NCBI GenBank assembly: GCA_036378155.1
Contig: DASUXA010000009.1
Location: forward strand, 1 to 64,000
Origin: DASUXA01 sp036378155
Lineage (GTDB): Bacteria; Actinomycetota; Actinomycetes; Mycobacteriales; Micromonosporaceae
DNA length: 64,000 nucleotides
Reading direction: 5' to 3'
Below, piece by piece: positions 33,580 to 43,522 of the stretch. The position numbers and the translations under genes are program-made. Position 1 is the stretch's first letter. The number at the start of each line of letters is the position of its first letter. Under the pieces are notes generated by a model, which saw only the letters and a program-made list of their open reading frames with translations, searched no databases and was not told the origin of the DNA.

Positions 33580-35049
33580 ATGCATCTGCCCCGAATCCCG
33601 CGCGCCAGACCGGCGCGCGCCGCCGGCGTGATCCTGCCGGCCGTCTTCGCCATGCTGCTGGTCACCGCAACCTCGGCGGCGGCGAACGTCACACTCACCC
33701 AGGTCAGCTCCGACCCGTACAGCGACTCGCAGGCGCAGCACCGCACCGAGGTCGAGCCGGACACCTTCGCCTACGGCAGCACCATCGTGTCCGCCTTCCA
33801 GGTCGGTCGGGTGTACGGCGGAGGCGCGTCCAACATCGGCTTCGCCACCTCGAACGACGGCGGCGCCACCTGGACCCACGGCTTCCTCCCCGGAATCACC
33901 ACCAACGGCGGCGGCTCGTACGGTCAGGCGAGCGACGCGGCGGTCGCCTACGACGCGCGGCACGGCGTCTGGCTGATCTCCTCGCTCGGCATCAGCAGCA
34001 GCCAGGTCAACGTGCTGACCAGCCGGTCGACCGACGGCGGGCGTACCTGGAGCAACCCGGTGACCACCGCGACCGGGTCACTGGACAAGAACTGGATCGT
34101 CTGCGACAACTACGCCGCCAGCCCGTACTACGGCCACTGCTACACCGAGTACGACATCACCAGCTCCGGCGACTCGCTGCGCATGAAGACCTCCACGGAC
34201 GGCGGGCTGACCTGGGGCTCCGCCCTGGCGACCGGAGACCGCGCGACCGGTCTGGGCGGGCAGCCCGTGGTCCTGCCCAACGGCACCGTCCTGGTGCCGT
34301 ACGAGTCGTTGAACGGGCAGATCCGCTCGTTCCGTTCGGTGGACGGCGGTAGCTCCTGGCGGTCGACGGTCCAGGTCGCCACGGTCAGCCACCACGATGT
34401 CGCGGGCGGTCTGCGCGAGGAGTACCTGCCGTCCGCCGAGGTCGACGCCGCGGGCACGGTGTACGTGGCGTGGTCGGACTGCCGCTTCCGGTCCGGCTGC
34501 TCCAGCAACGACATCGTGATCGCCAAGTCGACCAGCGAGACGACGTGGGCGTCCCCGATCCGCGTCCCGATCGACGCCACGACCAGCACCGTCGACCACT
34601 TCATTCCGGGGATCGGCGTCGACCCGTCGACGTCCGGTTCGAGCGCGCGCCTCGGGTTGACGTACTACTACTACCCGTCGGCGAGCTGCTCGTCGTCGAC
34701 CTGCCAGCTCGACGTCGGCTTCATCTCCTCGGCGAACGGCGGTACCAGTTGGAGCGCGGCGACGCAGATCGCCGGTCCGATGTCGCTGTCCTGGATTCCG
34801 AACACCTCGCAGGGTCGGATGGTCGGCGACTACATCTCCACCTCGGTGTTCTCCGGGGGCAACGCGTACCCGGTGGTAGCGGTCGGCAACGCGCCCAGCG
34901 GCAGCACGTTCGACCTGGCGATGTACGTGCCGACCGGCGGTCTCGCCGTGACCGGCGGCTCGAACACCGCCTCCGCCACGCTGCCCGCCGGCGCGGTCGG
35001 CTCGCCCGCGTCGCCGTCCCTGCCGGAACAGGCGAAGATGATGCGCTGA
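33580..35049 (+). CDS. secreted sialidase-like Asp-box repeat protein
   Basis: 489 residues from ATG 33580, which has AAAAGG eight bases upstream (GTG 33571 and ATG 33574 are too close to that site). A signal peptide ends near VTATSAAA. At least five Asp-boxes are seen: SNDGGATWTHG, STDGGRTWSN, STDGGLTWGS, SVDGGSSWRS and SANGGTSWSA, giving a six-bladed exo-sialidase/BNR fold. No Arg triad can be assigned, so sialidase activity is unproven. C-terminal Ala/Pro/Ser tail. Confidence 0.85.
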   Translation: MHLPRIPRARPARAAGVILPAVFAMLLVTATSAAANVTLTQVSSDPYSDSQAQHRTEVEPDTFAYGSTIVSAFQVGRVYGGGASNIGFATSNDGGATWTHGFLPGITTNGGGSYGQASDAAVAYDARHGVWLISSLGISSSQVNVLTSRSTDGGRTWSNPVTTATGSLDKNWIVCDNYAASPYYGHCYTEYDITSSGDSLRMKTSTDGGLTWGSALATGDRATGLGGQPVVLPNGTVLVPYESLNGQIRSFRSVDGGSSWRSTVQVATVSHHDVAGGLREEYLPSAEVDAAGTVYVAWSDCRFRSGCSSNDIVIAKSTSETTWASPIRVPIDATTSTVDHFIPGIGVDPSTSGSSARLGLTYYYYPSASCSSSTCQLDVGFISSANGGTSWSAATQIAGPMSLSWIPNTSQGRMVGDYISTSVFSGGNAYPVVAVGNAPSGSTFDLAMYVPTGGLAVTGGSNTASATLPAGAVGSPASPSLPEQAKMMR

Positions 35050-35155
35050 CGGTCGCGGATGCCCGCCCGTCGGCCGCGTGCCGACATGTGCGGACTGAGG
35101 TCGACACCGCTCGGCGTGTGCGTACATCCCGAGTGAGGTGAGCATCCCAGGACGC

Positions 35156-35195
35156 CGGCAACCCCGGTGGTGTGCGTACCCCACCGGGGTTGCCG
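35156..35195. terminator. 15-bp-stem hairpin downstream of the Asp-box gene
   Basis: CGGCAACCCCGGTGG and its complement flank a 10-base loop. It lies between the Asp-box gene and the convergent MFS gene. Confidence 0.7.
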
Positions 35196-35217
35196 ACCTG
35201 TCGCCCCACGCGTCGAA

Positions 35218-35283
35218 TCACCGGCGCGCAATGTCGACCAGCGCGCCCAGTCACCAGCGCGCAATGTCGACCAGCGCGCCCAG

Positions 35284-35311
<28 letters not shown>
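35218..35311. repeat. 33-bp unit, three copies, spanning the MFS gene 3' end
   Basis: The units begin at 35218, 35251 and 35284. The last is the true end of the minus-strand MFS gene; the two outer copies (one mismatch between them) repeat the LVDIARR-stop segment beyond the stop codon. The 33-bp period is 11 codons. Confidence 0.92.
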
Positions 35312-36757
<1,446 letters not shown>

Positions 36758-36774
<17 letters not shown>

Positions 36775-37381
36775 GAAGATCGTCCGCGGTCAGCACGGCG
36801 CCGTACGCCGGGCTGCCCGGCTGGTGCTTGCGACCGCCGTGGCTCAGATCGCCGGCGTCGACCGCGTCGAACCCGATCTGGTCGATCAACTCGGCGACCA
36901 CGCGTTTCGCGTCGGGATCGTCGCCGGAGATCGGGATGGCCATGCGGTCCGGCGCGCCCGGTGGACGCCGACGTTCGCGCAGGTCGGTCCAGCGGATCGC
37001 GTTGAACGCCTTGACCACCTTCGCACCCGGAAAGTGCGCCCGCACCAGCTCGCTGGACGTGGTCCGACCGCTGTCCAGTTCCGGGTAATGCCCGTCACGC
37101 TGCGGGTAGTAGTTGCAGGTATCGATGACGACCTTGCCGGCGACGCCGTCGGCGGGTACGTCCTCGTACCGACCGAACGGCACGCTGACCACGACAGCCT
37201 CGCCGAACCGTTCAGCCTCGGCGGCGGTCGCCGCGTGTCCCCGGTCGCCCAACTGCCCGACCAGGGCGCGCAACGTCTGCGGTCCGCGCGAGTTGGCGAT
37301 CGCGACGTCGTGCCCGACCTCGGTGAACTCCTCCGCCAAGGTACCGCCGATGTGACCCGCGCCCACGATGCCGATACGCAT
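36758..37381 (-). CDS. NADPH-dependent F420 reductase-like (NpdG-type) oxidoreductase
   Basis: 207 residues. An N-terminal Rossmann motif MRIGIVGAGHIGGTLAEEF and SRGPQTL (phosphate contact) typify the F420-NADP reductase/NADPH-binding family; VVKAFNAI and MAIPISGDD follow as in relatives. AGGAAAGG precedes ATG 37381. It overlaps the MFS transporter gene, a common oxidoreductase-efflux pairing in actinomycetes. The cofactor preference is inferred. Confidence 0.87.
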
Positions 37382-37410
37382 GGGCTGTGCCTTTCCTGTA
37401 CCGGGGAGCG

Positions 37411-37707
37411 CTACTGCTCGGTGCGGTCCTCGATCTCGGTACCCTGCTCGCCGGGGCGCGCGCCGATCGCCTCTTCGGCTGCCTTGCCGCCGGTGCTGTC
37501 GTCGCCGAGCGAGGTGTCCATGCCACCGCCGGGCATGTCGCTCGCCCCGCTGACCCCGCCCTCGCCCTGCTGAGGTCCGGCGGCGCTGGAGTCTCCGGTA
37601 TCGGCTGGCTGGGCCGCGCTCTCGTCGATCCGACCACCCGCGGTCTCCGCCGGCATGTGGTCCACCCGCGCCTTCGCGACGCGCTTGAGGTCCTCGTCGT
37701 CCCGCAT
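37411..37707 (-). CDS. small acidic hypothetical protein
   Basis: 98 residues from ATG 37707, with GGAGGAA upstream: MRDDEDLKRVAKARVDHMP followed by a Gly/Ser/Glu-rich disordered region. No family was recognised. It is 29 bases upstream of the NpdG-type gene and on the same strand. The promoter holds a 17-bp direct repeat. Confidence 0.65.
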   Translation of the reverse strand: MRDDEDLKRVAKARVDHMPAETAGGRIDESAAQPADTGDSSAAGPQQGEGGVSGASDMPGGGMDTSLGDDSTGGKAAEEAIGARPGEQGTEIEDRTEQ

Positions 37708-37721
37708 CGGTTCCTCCAGAG

Positions 37722-37757
37722 GTAGCCCTGACCTGTCGGGGTAGCCCTGACCTGTCG
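37722..37757. promoter_or_regulatory. 17-bp direct repeat upstream of the 98-residue protein
   Basis: GTAGCCCTGACCTGTCG at 37722-37738 and 37741-37757 (19-bp period), starting 15 bases upstream of the start codon. Two-helical-turn spacing fits tandem regulator binding, but simple duplication is equally possible. Confidence 0.4.
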
Positions 37758-37813
37758 TCGGTACCTCCCGTGCCCGGCTGACCTGCCGGTAAACGCCGAC
37801 CCGCGGGTGAACC

Positions 37814-37852
37814 GGTGGGCCGGTGCGCGCCGTCGGCGCGCACCGGCCCACC
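37814..37852. terminator. 16-17-bp hairpin downstream of the secreted phosphoesterase gene
   Basis: GGTGGGCCGGTGCGCGC pairs with its complement across the loop CGTCG, just beyond the stop of the minus-strand gene ending at 37858. Confidence 0.8.
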
Positions 37853-37857
37853 CGCGA

Positions 37858-39246
37858 TCAGGACACGTTCAGCGCGGTGTCGTCGACGACGAAGGACGTC
37901 TGCAGGGAGCTGTCCTCGGTACCGGTGAACTTCACGGTCACGGTCTGTCCGGCGTACCCGGCGACGCTGAACGAGCGCTGGGTGTACCCGGTGTTGTGGT
38001 CGAGGTTCGAGTACGTGGCGAGCGTGGTCAGCACCGACCCCGACGAGTTGAGCAGCTGCACCTTGAGCGTGTCGTACCGGGTGCTCGTGGTCGTCTCGTC
38101 GGTGTCGATGTGCAGCCAGAACGCCAGGGTGTACGTGGCGCACCCGGCGGGCAGGGTGACCGTCTGCGCCAGGGTGTCGGTGTGGCTGCTGCCGTACCCG
38201 TCCATCCAGGCGTCCCACGACCCGGAGTGCGGCGGCTCGCTGCCGCTGTTGCTGATCACCCCGGACGAGGCGGTCCACGGCGCGGCGCTGCCGGTTTCGA
38301 ACCCGGGATTGCCGAGCAACTGCCCGCCGCCGGTGCATCCGGTCGACGACGTGGTCCACACGTCGGTGATCGGGGTCGCCGAGGAGCTGTTGCCGGCGTA
38401 CGGCAGCCCGTAGGCGTCCTCGATGGTGCGCAGCACGTTGTAGTGGTTGATCCGCTCGGTGTACGTGCCGGGCTTGACCTGCTGCCCCACGAAGATCGTC
38501 GGAATGTGGTTGCTGGACAGGCTGTCGTCCTCGTCCCAGGTCACGATCAGCAGGCTGTTGTGGGTCTTCGCCCATTGCGCGTACCCGTCGATGTTGTTCT
38601 TCAGCCAGGTGTCGCCTTGGGAGACGCTGCCGTCGTGCATGTCGTCCTGCAGGTTCGGCACCACGATCGACACCGTCGGCAGGGTGCTGTACGTGGTCGG
38701 GAAGTCGGCGAACGTCAGGTTGTCGGCGGAGGGCACGTTGGTGAAGTCCACCCACGGGTTGTGCTTGCGCGCGTACGAGCCGCTGGTGCAGCCGGTGTAC
38801 CCGTCGTAGGGCATGCTCTCCGAGTAGCCGGCGAAGGTCAGCCCGGCGCCGATCAGTTCCTGTCCGAGGTTCGCGGTGGAGTACGTGTGCGGGCAGGAGT
38901 CGTCGGTCAGCCCCTGGGTGGAGCCGGAGAACAGCGCGAGGTAGTTCGGCTCGCTGGGGTGGGTGACCGCGTACGACTGGCTGAACAGCGCGCCCTGGCT
39001 GGCCAGCGAGTTGATGTACGGCGCGCTGGAGTTGCCGATGATGCTGCTGTACGAGTGGTTCTCCTCGATCACGACGACGACGTGGTCCGGGCGCGGTACG
39101 GCGGCTGTAGCCGGTGCCGCCGCGGTGGAGGACGGCGCGGTCGGGTGGGCGGTGGCGGCAGCGGGTGCCGCCGCTGCCAGCGTCGCGGCCGCGAACAACG
39201 CGACCAGCGCGCGAAGGGTGCCGATCGATCTCAGGGGTGTGGTCAT
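37858..39246 (-). CDS. secreted alkaline-phosphatase-superfamily phosphoesterase
   Basis: 462 residues. A signal peptide (1 to about 32) precedes a phosphoesterase domain of the acid-phosphatase/phospholipase-C type (about 50-300): VVVVIEENHSYSSIIGN, YAVTHPSEPNYLALFSG with the presumed Ser/Thr-Asn site, and LIVTWDEDD. A C-terminal jelly-roll (about 315-462, NPGFETGSAAPWTA through FVVDDTALNVS) looks like a carbohydrate-binding module. The substrate could be phosphomonoesters or phospholipids. The promoter has an AT-rich TGTAT/ATACA repeat. Confidence 0.88.
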   Translation of the reverse strand: MTTPLRSIGTLRALVALFAAATLAAAAPAAATAHPTAPSSTAAAPATAAVPRPDHVVVVIEENHSYSSIIGNSSAPYINSLASQGALFSQSYAVTHPSEPNYLALFSGSTQGLTDDSCPHTYSTANLGQELIGAGLTFAGYSESMPYDGYTGCTSGSYARKHNPWVDFTNVPSADNLTFADFPTTYSTLPTVSIVVPNLQDDMHDGSVSQGDTWLKNNIDGYAQWAKTHNSLLIVTWDEDDSLSSNHIPTIFVGQQVKPGTYTERINHYNVLRTIEDAYGLPYAGNSSSATPITDVWTTSSTGCTGGGQLLGNPGFETGSAAPWTASSGVISNSGSEPPHSGSWDAWMDGYGSSHTDTLAQTVTLPAGCATYTLAFWLHIDTDETTTSTRYDTLKVQLLNSSGSVLTTLATYSNLDHNTGYTQRSFSVAGYAGQTVTVKFTGTEDSSLQTSFVVDDTALNVS

Positions 39247-39292
39247 CGGTCCTTCTCTCTGCGGGATCTCCGCCCGAACGCCCGGGCAGAGA

Positions 39293-39306
39293 TGTATCGA
39301 AATACA
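39293..39306. promoter_or_regulatory. TGTAT-CGAA-ATACA inverted repeat in the phosphoesterase promoter
   Basis: A perfect 5-4-5 palindrome in an AT-rich patch 47 bases upstream of the start of the secreted phosphoesterase gene. Possible operator or -10 region. Confidence 0.35.
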
Positions 39307-39445
39307 GAGATAAAGCTACCGGTACCACCCCGGAAAATCACGGCGCGGCGGTCAGGAGGGACCCGTCCGCGTGATCGACCGCGACCGGTACGCCGAGCGC
39401 GAACCGGTCTTGCCGAGCGACGGCGGCACTGCTGGGGTGGGATCC

Positions 39446-40201
39446 ATGCGGATCGCTGTGTTGTCGGACATCCACGGAGTGCTTCCCGCGCTCGAGGCGG
39501 TGCTCGCCGAGCCGGACGTACGGTCCGCGGACCGCGTCGTGCTCACCGGCGACCTCGCCGCCGGGCCCCAGCCGGTCGAGACCCTCGACGCGCTGCGCGG
39601 GCTCGGCGAGCGGGCGGTGTGGGTACGCGGAAACGCCGACCGCGAACTCGTCACCTTGCGCGGCGACCCGGACGTCACCATCCCGGACCCGATCGCGCCG
39701 TGGGCCGCCGCCCAGCTGCGCCCCGACCAGGTCGCCCTGCTCGACTCGCTGCCCCGGTCGATCATGTTTCACCTCGGCGCGCTCGGTGCCACCGTGTTCT
39801 GCCACGCGACGCCGCGCGACGACGAGGAGGTCGTCCTCGTCGACAGCCGGGTCGACCGCTGGGCGGAGGTCTACGCCGAACTCGACCCGTCGGTGTCCAC
39901 GGTGGTATGCGGGCACACCCACATGCCGTTCGTGCGGCTCGTCGACCGCCGCCTGGTGGTCAATCCGGGCAGCGTCGGAATGCCGTACGGCGGACCGGGC
40001 GCGTACTGGGCGCTGCTGGACGACAACGGCGCGGTGACCCTGCGGGTGACCCGGTTCGACGTGGACGCGGCCTGCGACCGGATCGCCGTCGAGTCGTCGT
40101 ACCCGGACGCGCGGCGGTGGGCCGACACGTACGTCCGGTCGCGGGTCTCCGACATCGACGCGCTGCGCGTGTTCGGTCCGCGCGACGGCAGGACCGCTTA
40201 G
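39446..40201 (+). CDS. metallophosphoesterase (YfcE/MJ0936-like)
   Basis: 251 residues from ATG 39446, preceded by GGGGTGGGA. The calcineurin-like metal-site motifs are complete: LSDIHG (N-terminus), TGDLAAGP, GNAD, FCHATPRDDE and CGHTHMP. A cytoplasmic phosphodiesterase or phosphatase of undefined substrate. The frame is open 25 codons further upstream without a better site. Its 3' end runs into the remnant described at 40205-40313. Confidence 0.9.
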   Translation: MRIAVLSDIHGVLPALEAVLAEPDVRSADRVVLTGDLAAGPQPVETLDALRGLGERAVWVRGNADRELVTLRGDPDVTIPDPIAPWAAAQLRPDQVALLDSLPRSIMFHLGALGATVFCHATPRDDEEVVLVDSRVDRWAEVYAELDPSVSTVVCGHTHMPFVRLVDRRLVVNPGSVGMPYGGPGAYWALLDDNGAVTLRVTRFDVDAACDRIAVESSYPDARRWADTYVRSRVSDIDALRVFGPRDGRTA

Positions 40202-40204
40202 CAC

Positions 40205-40313
40205 CGGTACATTCCTCGGCGCCGGCGTACAGGTCGGCGAGATCGGCGGACGGTCCGGCGGCGATGCCGTCGAGGAGCCGCTGGACAATCTCGGTCGCGC
40301 TCGGAGTGATCAT
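40205..40313 (-). pseudogene. N-terminal fragment of a SnoaL/NTF2-like gene
   Basis: From ATG 40313 on the minus strand the frame reads TPSATEIVQRLLDGIAAG and then DLADLYAG, a typical first helix pair of SnoaL-like (NTF2-fold) proteins. At the point where the next conserved strand should begin, the frame turns into the antisense of the metallophosphoesterase gene. The rest of the gene is absent, so this is probably a deletion remnant. Confidence 0.5.
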
Positions 40314-40391
40314 GCTCGCGACCCTACCGCCGCCGCTGCGAGGGGACGGCCAGGGGCGGCGCGGTATCCGCGAGATAGTTATGATCATCGA

Positions 40392-41279
40392 ATGCTTGAT
40401 ACGCCTTTTCGTTACCGTTCGCCCGAGGACGACAGCGCCCGCTGGTGGGATTTCCCGTTCCGCGACGGCGACATCGTGATCAGTGCCCGGTCGAAGAGCG
40501 GTACCACCTGGCTGCAGATGATCTGCGCGCTGCTGGTGTTCCAGTCCCCCGACCTGCCCGAGCCGCTACCCACCCTGTCGCCCTGGCTGGACTGGCTGAT
40601 CACCCCCCGCGAGGAGGTGTACGCCCAACTCGCCGCCCAACAACACCGCCGGTTCATCAAGACCCACACCCCGCTCGACGGCCTCCCCCTCGACGACCGC
40701 GCCACCTATCTCGTGCCGGCACGCCACCCCCTCGACGTCGCGGTGTCGCTGTACCACATGCTGCGCGACAACCTGGACTGGGAACGCAAGCGCGAACTGC
40801 TCGACGCGCCCGAGTTGGCACCGCCCCGACAGACGCCGCGCGAGTGGCTGCTGTCCTGGATCGACAACGACGCCGACCCGCGCGAACAGATGGACTCGCT
40901 GCCCGGCGTGATGTGGCACCTGACCGACGCCTGGCAGCGCCGCCACCAACCGAACATCGTCCTCGTCCACTACGACGACCTGCGCGCCGACCTCGACGGA
41001 CAGATGCGCCGCCTCGCCGACCTGCTCGACATCACCGTCCCCGACGACATCTGGCCCAGCCTCGTGGCAGCCGCCACGTTCGACGGGATGCGCGACCGAG
41101 GCGAGCGGATCGCGCCGACCACGAAGGGGGTCGTGAAAGACGGTCGGATGTTCTTCCGTGCCGGGCGGTCGGGATCGGGGCGGGAACTGCTCACGGAGCA
41201 GGAAATGTCCCGGTACCGCGAGCGGGTCGCCGAGCTCGCCCCGCCGGACCTGCTCGCCTGGCTGCACCGGGACCGGTAG
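40392..41279 (+). CDS. PAPS-dependent sulfotransferase
   Basis: 295 residues. The 5'-phosphosulfate loop is SKSGTTWLQMI at 34-44, the 3'-phosphate motif is ARHPLDVAVSLYHML, and the C-terminal RSGSGRELLTEQE takes the place of the usual R-KG-G dimer/PAPS motif. Resembles the cytosolic-type sulfotransferases used on small molecules in actinomycetes. ATG 40392 sits in an AT-rich patch. Codon use (C-ending, few GGTACC) is slightly unlike the neighbours. Acceptor unknown. Confidence 0.9.
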   Translation: MLDTPFRYRSPEDDSARWWDFPFRDGDIVISARSKSGTTWLQMICALLVFQSPDLPEPLPTLSPWLDWLITPREEVYAQLAAQQHRRFIKTHTPLDGLPLDDRATYLVPARHPLDVAVSLYHMLRDNLDWERKRELLDAPELAPPRQTPREWLLSWIDNDADPREQMDSLPGVMWHLTDAWQRRHQPNIVLVHYDDLRADLDGQMRRLADLLDITVPDDIWPSLVAAATFDGMRDRGERIAPTTKGVVKDGRMFFRAGRSGSGRELLTEQEMSRYRERVAELAPPDLLAWLHRDR

Positions 41280-41294
41280 CGAACCCGACGAGCG

Positions 41295-41327
41295 CCGGTC
41301 GGGTCGGCGTGCCGCCGACCCGACCGG
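41295..41327. terminator. 15-bp-stem bidirectional terminator
   Basis: CCGGTCGGGTCGGCG, loop TGC, then the exact complement, between the sulfotransferase gene and the convergent DsrE-like gene. Confidence 0.85.
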
Positions 41328-41342
41328 GACGCGCCCCGCGGC

Positions 41343-41855
41343 TCAGATGAACAGCAGCTGGGCGCCCTCGGTCTTCTCGATGAAGTCGGCGGCGCTGATG
41401 ATGCCCTCGACCTCCTCGTACAGGTCGTCCTCGGTGAGCCGCATCATGTCGGCGGACATCCGGCACGCCCACAGGTGCCCGCCCGACGCGACGATCTGCT
41501 CCAGGAACTCCGGCACGTCGGGTACCCCGACGTCCGCGATCTTGGTGCGCATCATGTGGGTCGCCATCGCGGTCATCCCGGGCAGCCCACCGAGCCCCTG
41601 CGGCATGTGCGTCGCCGTGTTGCCCAAGAGGGTGAACTTCAGGTCGCGCATGCGCGACTTCGTGATCATGTCGAAGCCCCAGAACGTGAAGAACAGGTGG
41701 GTCTCCACACCCTCGCCGAGCGCGGCGTTCGCGAGGACCAGACCGGGATACGCCATGTCGAGGTTGCCCTTGGAGCAGATGATCGCGAGCTTGCGCCCGG
41801 TGGTTTCCTCCTCGCCGAAGTCCGGCACGATCGACGGCGCGGTATCGGTTGCCAT
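41343..41855 (-). CDS. DsrE/DsrF/DrsH-like sulfur carrier protein
   Basis: 170 residues. KLAIICSKGNLDMAYPGLVLANAALGEG is the N-terminal strand-helix of the DsrE2-like family, with F-TFWGFDMITK next. The conserved sulfur-binding candidate C131 lies in HLWACRMSADMM, and another Cys at 27. Third gene of an SQR-TusE-DsrE run. In such clusters DsrE2 carries sulfane sulfur between enzymes; that role here is inferred from context. Confidence 0.88.
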   Translation of the reverse strand: MATDTAPSIVPDFGEEETTGRKLAIICSKGNLDMAYPGLVLANAALGEGVETHLFFTFWGFDMITKSRMRDLKFTLLGNTATHMPQGLGGLPGMTAMATHMMRTKIADVGVPDVPEFLEQIVASGGHLWACRMSADMMRLTEDDLYEEVEGIISAADFIEKTEGAQLLFI

Positions 41856-41867
41856 GACGAATCCTCC

Positions 41868-42182
41868 TCACACGCAGCCGCGCGGCTTCGGCAGCCCGGC
41901 GATGTACGCCATCTTCTTCGCCGGCTTCTTCGGGAACAGCACGAACAGGTCCTTGGTGGGTATGCCGCCCACCACGGACACCCGGCGCAGCGTCGGTGTC
42001 TCCCCCTGGGCGACGTAGTCGGCACGCAGGAACCGGATCGCCTTCCAGTGTTCGGCGGTCAGGTCGATGCCGATCTGAACCGCCAACTGCTTCGCCAGGT
42101 CGTCGTCCCACTCGTCGTAGACGGTCAGGAACCCTTCGTCGTCGACGTGGACCTCGCGCCCGGCGATGGTGGTCACAGGCAT
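41868..42182 (-). CDS. TusE/DsrC-family sulfur relay protein
   Basis: 104 residues. The C-terminal arm ends AYIAGLPKPRGCV with the conserved penultimate Cys103; the second Cys of two-cysteine DsrC, expected 11 residues earlier, is replaced (Ala), so this is the single-cysteine TusE-like form. The body, WDDDLAKQLAVQIGIDLTAEHWKAIRFLR, matches the family. It is followed by DsrE after 12 bases and preceded by SQR after four, a tight operon. It would accept persulfide sulfur. Confidence 0.92.
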   Translation of the reverse strand: MPVTTIAGREVHVDDEGFLTVYDEWDDDLAKQLAVQIGIDLTAEHWKAIRFLRADYVAQGETPTLRRVSVVGGIPTKDLFVLFPKKPAKKMAYIAGLPKPRGCV

Positions 42183-42186
42183 GACG

Positions 42187-43431
42187 TCACTCCTCGATCT
42201 GTGCGTCGCGATGCTTGCCGGTCATCGACATGTGCGCCGGCAGTGGGAGAGGGCGACCGGGCAGCAGGACGTTCCAGTACGTCCACCGGAACGCGAGCTT
42301 GCCCCAGTGGTTCGCGGTCGACTCCTTGAGCAGGCTGAACGGTCCGACACCGGGCAGCGGGTACCGTCCCGGCAGCGGCTCGGTGTCGTAGTTGAAGTCG
42401 AGCAGCAGACCCTTGCCGCGACCGGATTCCACGAAGCAGTTGGCGTGCCCGTCGAAGCTGCCGGTCATCGGCTCGCCCCGGATGTACCGCTGGAAGTTGT
42501 CCACGAAGACGTCGACCGAGAAATGCGCGGCCGAACCCGCCTTCGACGTCGGGATGTCGCTGGCGTCGCCGAGGGCGAAGATGTCCGGGTACGCCTTGGA
42601 CAGCAGGGTGTGCCGGTCCACCGGTACCAGGTTCAGTTCGTTGCCGAGCCCCGAGCGGGCGACGTACTCCGCGCCCATGTTCAGCGGTACCGTCACCAGC
42701 AGGTCGAAGTCGATCTTTCGTTCGTCGTACGAGATCAGCGCGCGGTCCTCGACCCGCTCGACCATGAAGTCGGTCTCCACCGCGATCGTGCGCTCGTCGA
42801 GCATCGCGCCGAGGCGCCGCGACGCGACCGGCTGGGTGAACGCGCCGGACAGCGGCGTGACGTACACCAGTTCCACCCGGTCGCGGATGCCCCGCCGACA
42901 GAAGTAGTCGTCGGCGAGGAAGCTGAACTCCAACGGAGCCACCGGGCACTTGATCGGCATGTCGACGATGTGCACCACGAGGCGACCACGGGTGAACCGC
43001 CGCAGCGCGCCGGCGAGGGCGACCGCGCCGTCGTAGGTGTAGAAATCGAAGATGCTCTGCCGCCACTGACCGCCGTCGAGCAAGCCGGGCGTCTGGTCCG
43101 GGCGCGGTTCGACGCCCGTGGCGATCACCAGATAGTCGTACCGCAGCCGTCGCCCGCTGCCCAGGATCACCTCGCGCTCGTCGGCGTGGACCGCGTCGAT
43201 CTCCCCGTACACCAGCCGCACCCCGTCGGCGATCGACGGCGCGCGAGGCTTGACGATCTCGTCGGGCGCGTACCCCCCGAACGGGACGAACAGGTATCCC
43301 GGCTGGTAGTAGTGCCGATCGCTGTGATCGACGACCAGGATTTCCCACTCGGACCTGTCGAGTCGGCGGCGCAGTCGGTTCGCCGCCATCGTGCCGGCGG
43401 TCCCGGCGCCCAGTACCAGCAGCCGTTTCAT
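42187..43431 (-). CDS. sulfide:quinone oxidoreductase-like flavoprotein
   Basis: 414 residues from ATG 43431. FAD motif LLVLGAGTAGTMAANRLRR; second dinucleotide site YLVIATGVEPR. The redox cysteine set is C162 (MPIKCPVAPLEF), C178 and C332 (HANCFVESGRGKG), the three-Cys arrangement of SQR enzymes. The C-terminal amphipathic region (WGKLAFRWTYWNVLLPGRPLPLP) would dock to the membrane. Oxidises sulfide to persulfide or sulfane sulfur with electrons to quinone. First gene of the sulfur operon. GGGGG precedes the start. Confidence 0.92.
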   Translation of the reverse strand: MKRLLVLGAGTAGTMAANRLRRRLDRSEWEILVVDHSDRHYYQPGYLFVPFGGYAPDEIVKPRAPSIADGVRLVYGEIDAVHADEREVILGSGRRLRYDYLVIATGVEPRPDQTPGLLDGGQWRQSIFDFYTYDGAVALAGALRRFTRGRLVVHIVDMPIKCPVAPLEFSFLADDYFCRRGIRDRVELVYVTPLSGAFTQPVASRRLGAMLDERTIAVETDFMVERVEDRALISYDERKIDFDLLVTVPLNMGAEYVARSGLGNELNLVPVDRHTLLSKAYPDIFALGDASDIPTSKAGSAAHFSVDVFVDNFQRYIRGEPMTGSFDGHANCFVESGRGKGLLLDFNYDTEPLPGRYPLPGVGPFSLLKESTANHWGKLAFRWTYWNVLLPGRPLPLPAHMSMTGKHRDAQIEE

Positions 43432-43522
43432 CGCCACCCCCTACGTTCGACGCTAGGTGCGACGGCGACGCCGGCTCAGGGGCGCAGGACCCGGCTGTGC
43501 GGGCCGATCGGATCGGCGCGGG

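Noticed and set aside
33580..35049. True sialidase
   Set aside because: Asp-box repeats alone do not prove activity; the arginine triad and catalytic Tyr/Glu pair could not be located.
39446..41279. Genomic island bounded by the gene remnant and the sulfotransferase
   Set aside because: Only a mild compositional shift; no integrase, tRNA, direct-repeat boundary or insertion sequence was seen.
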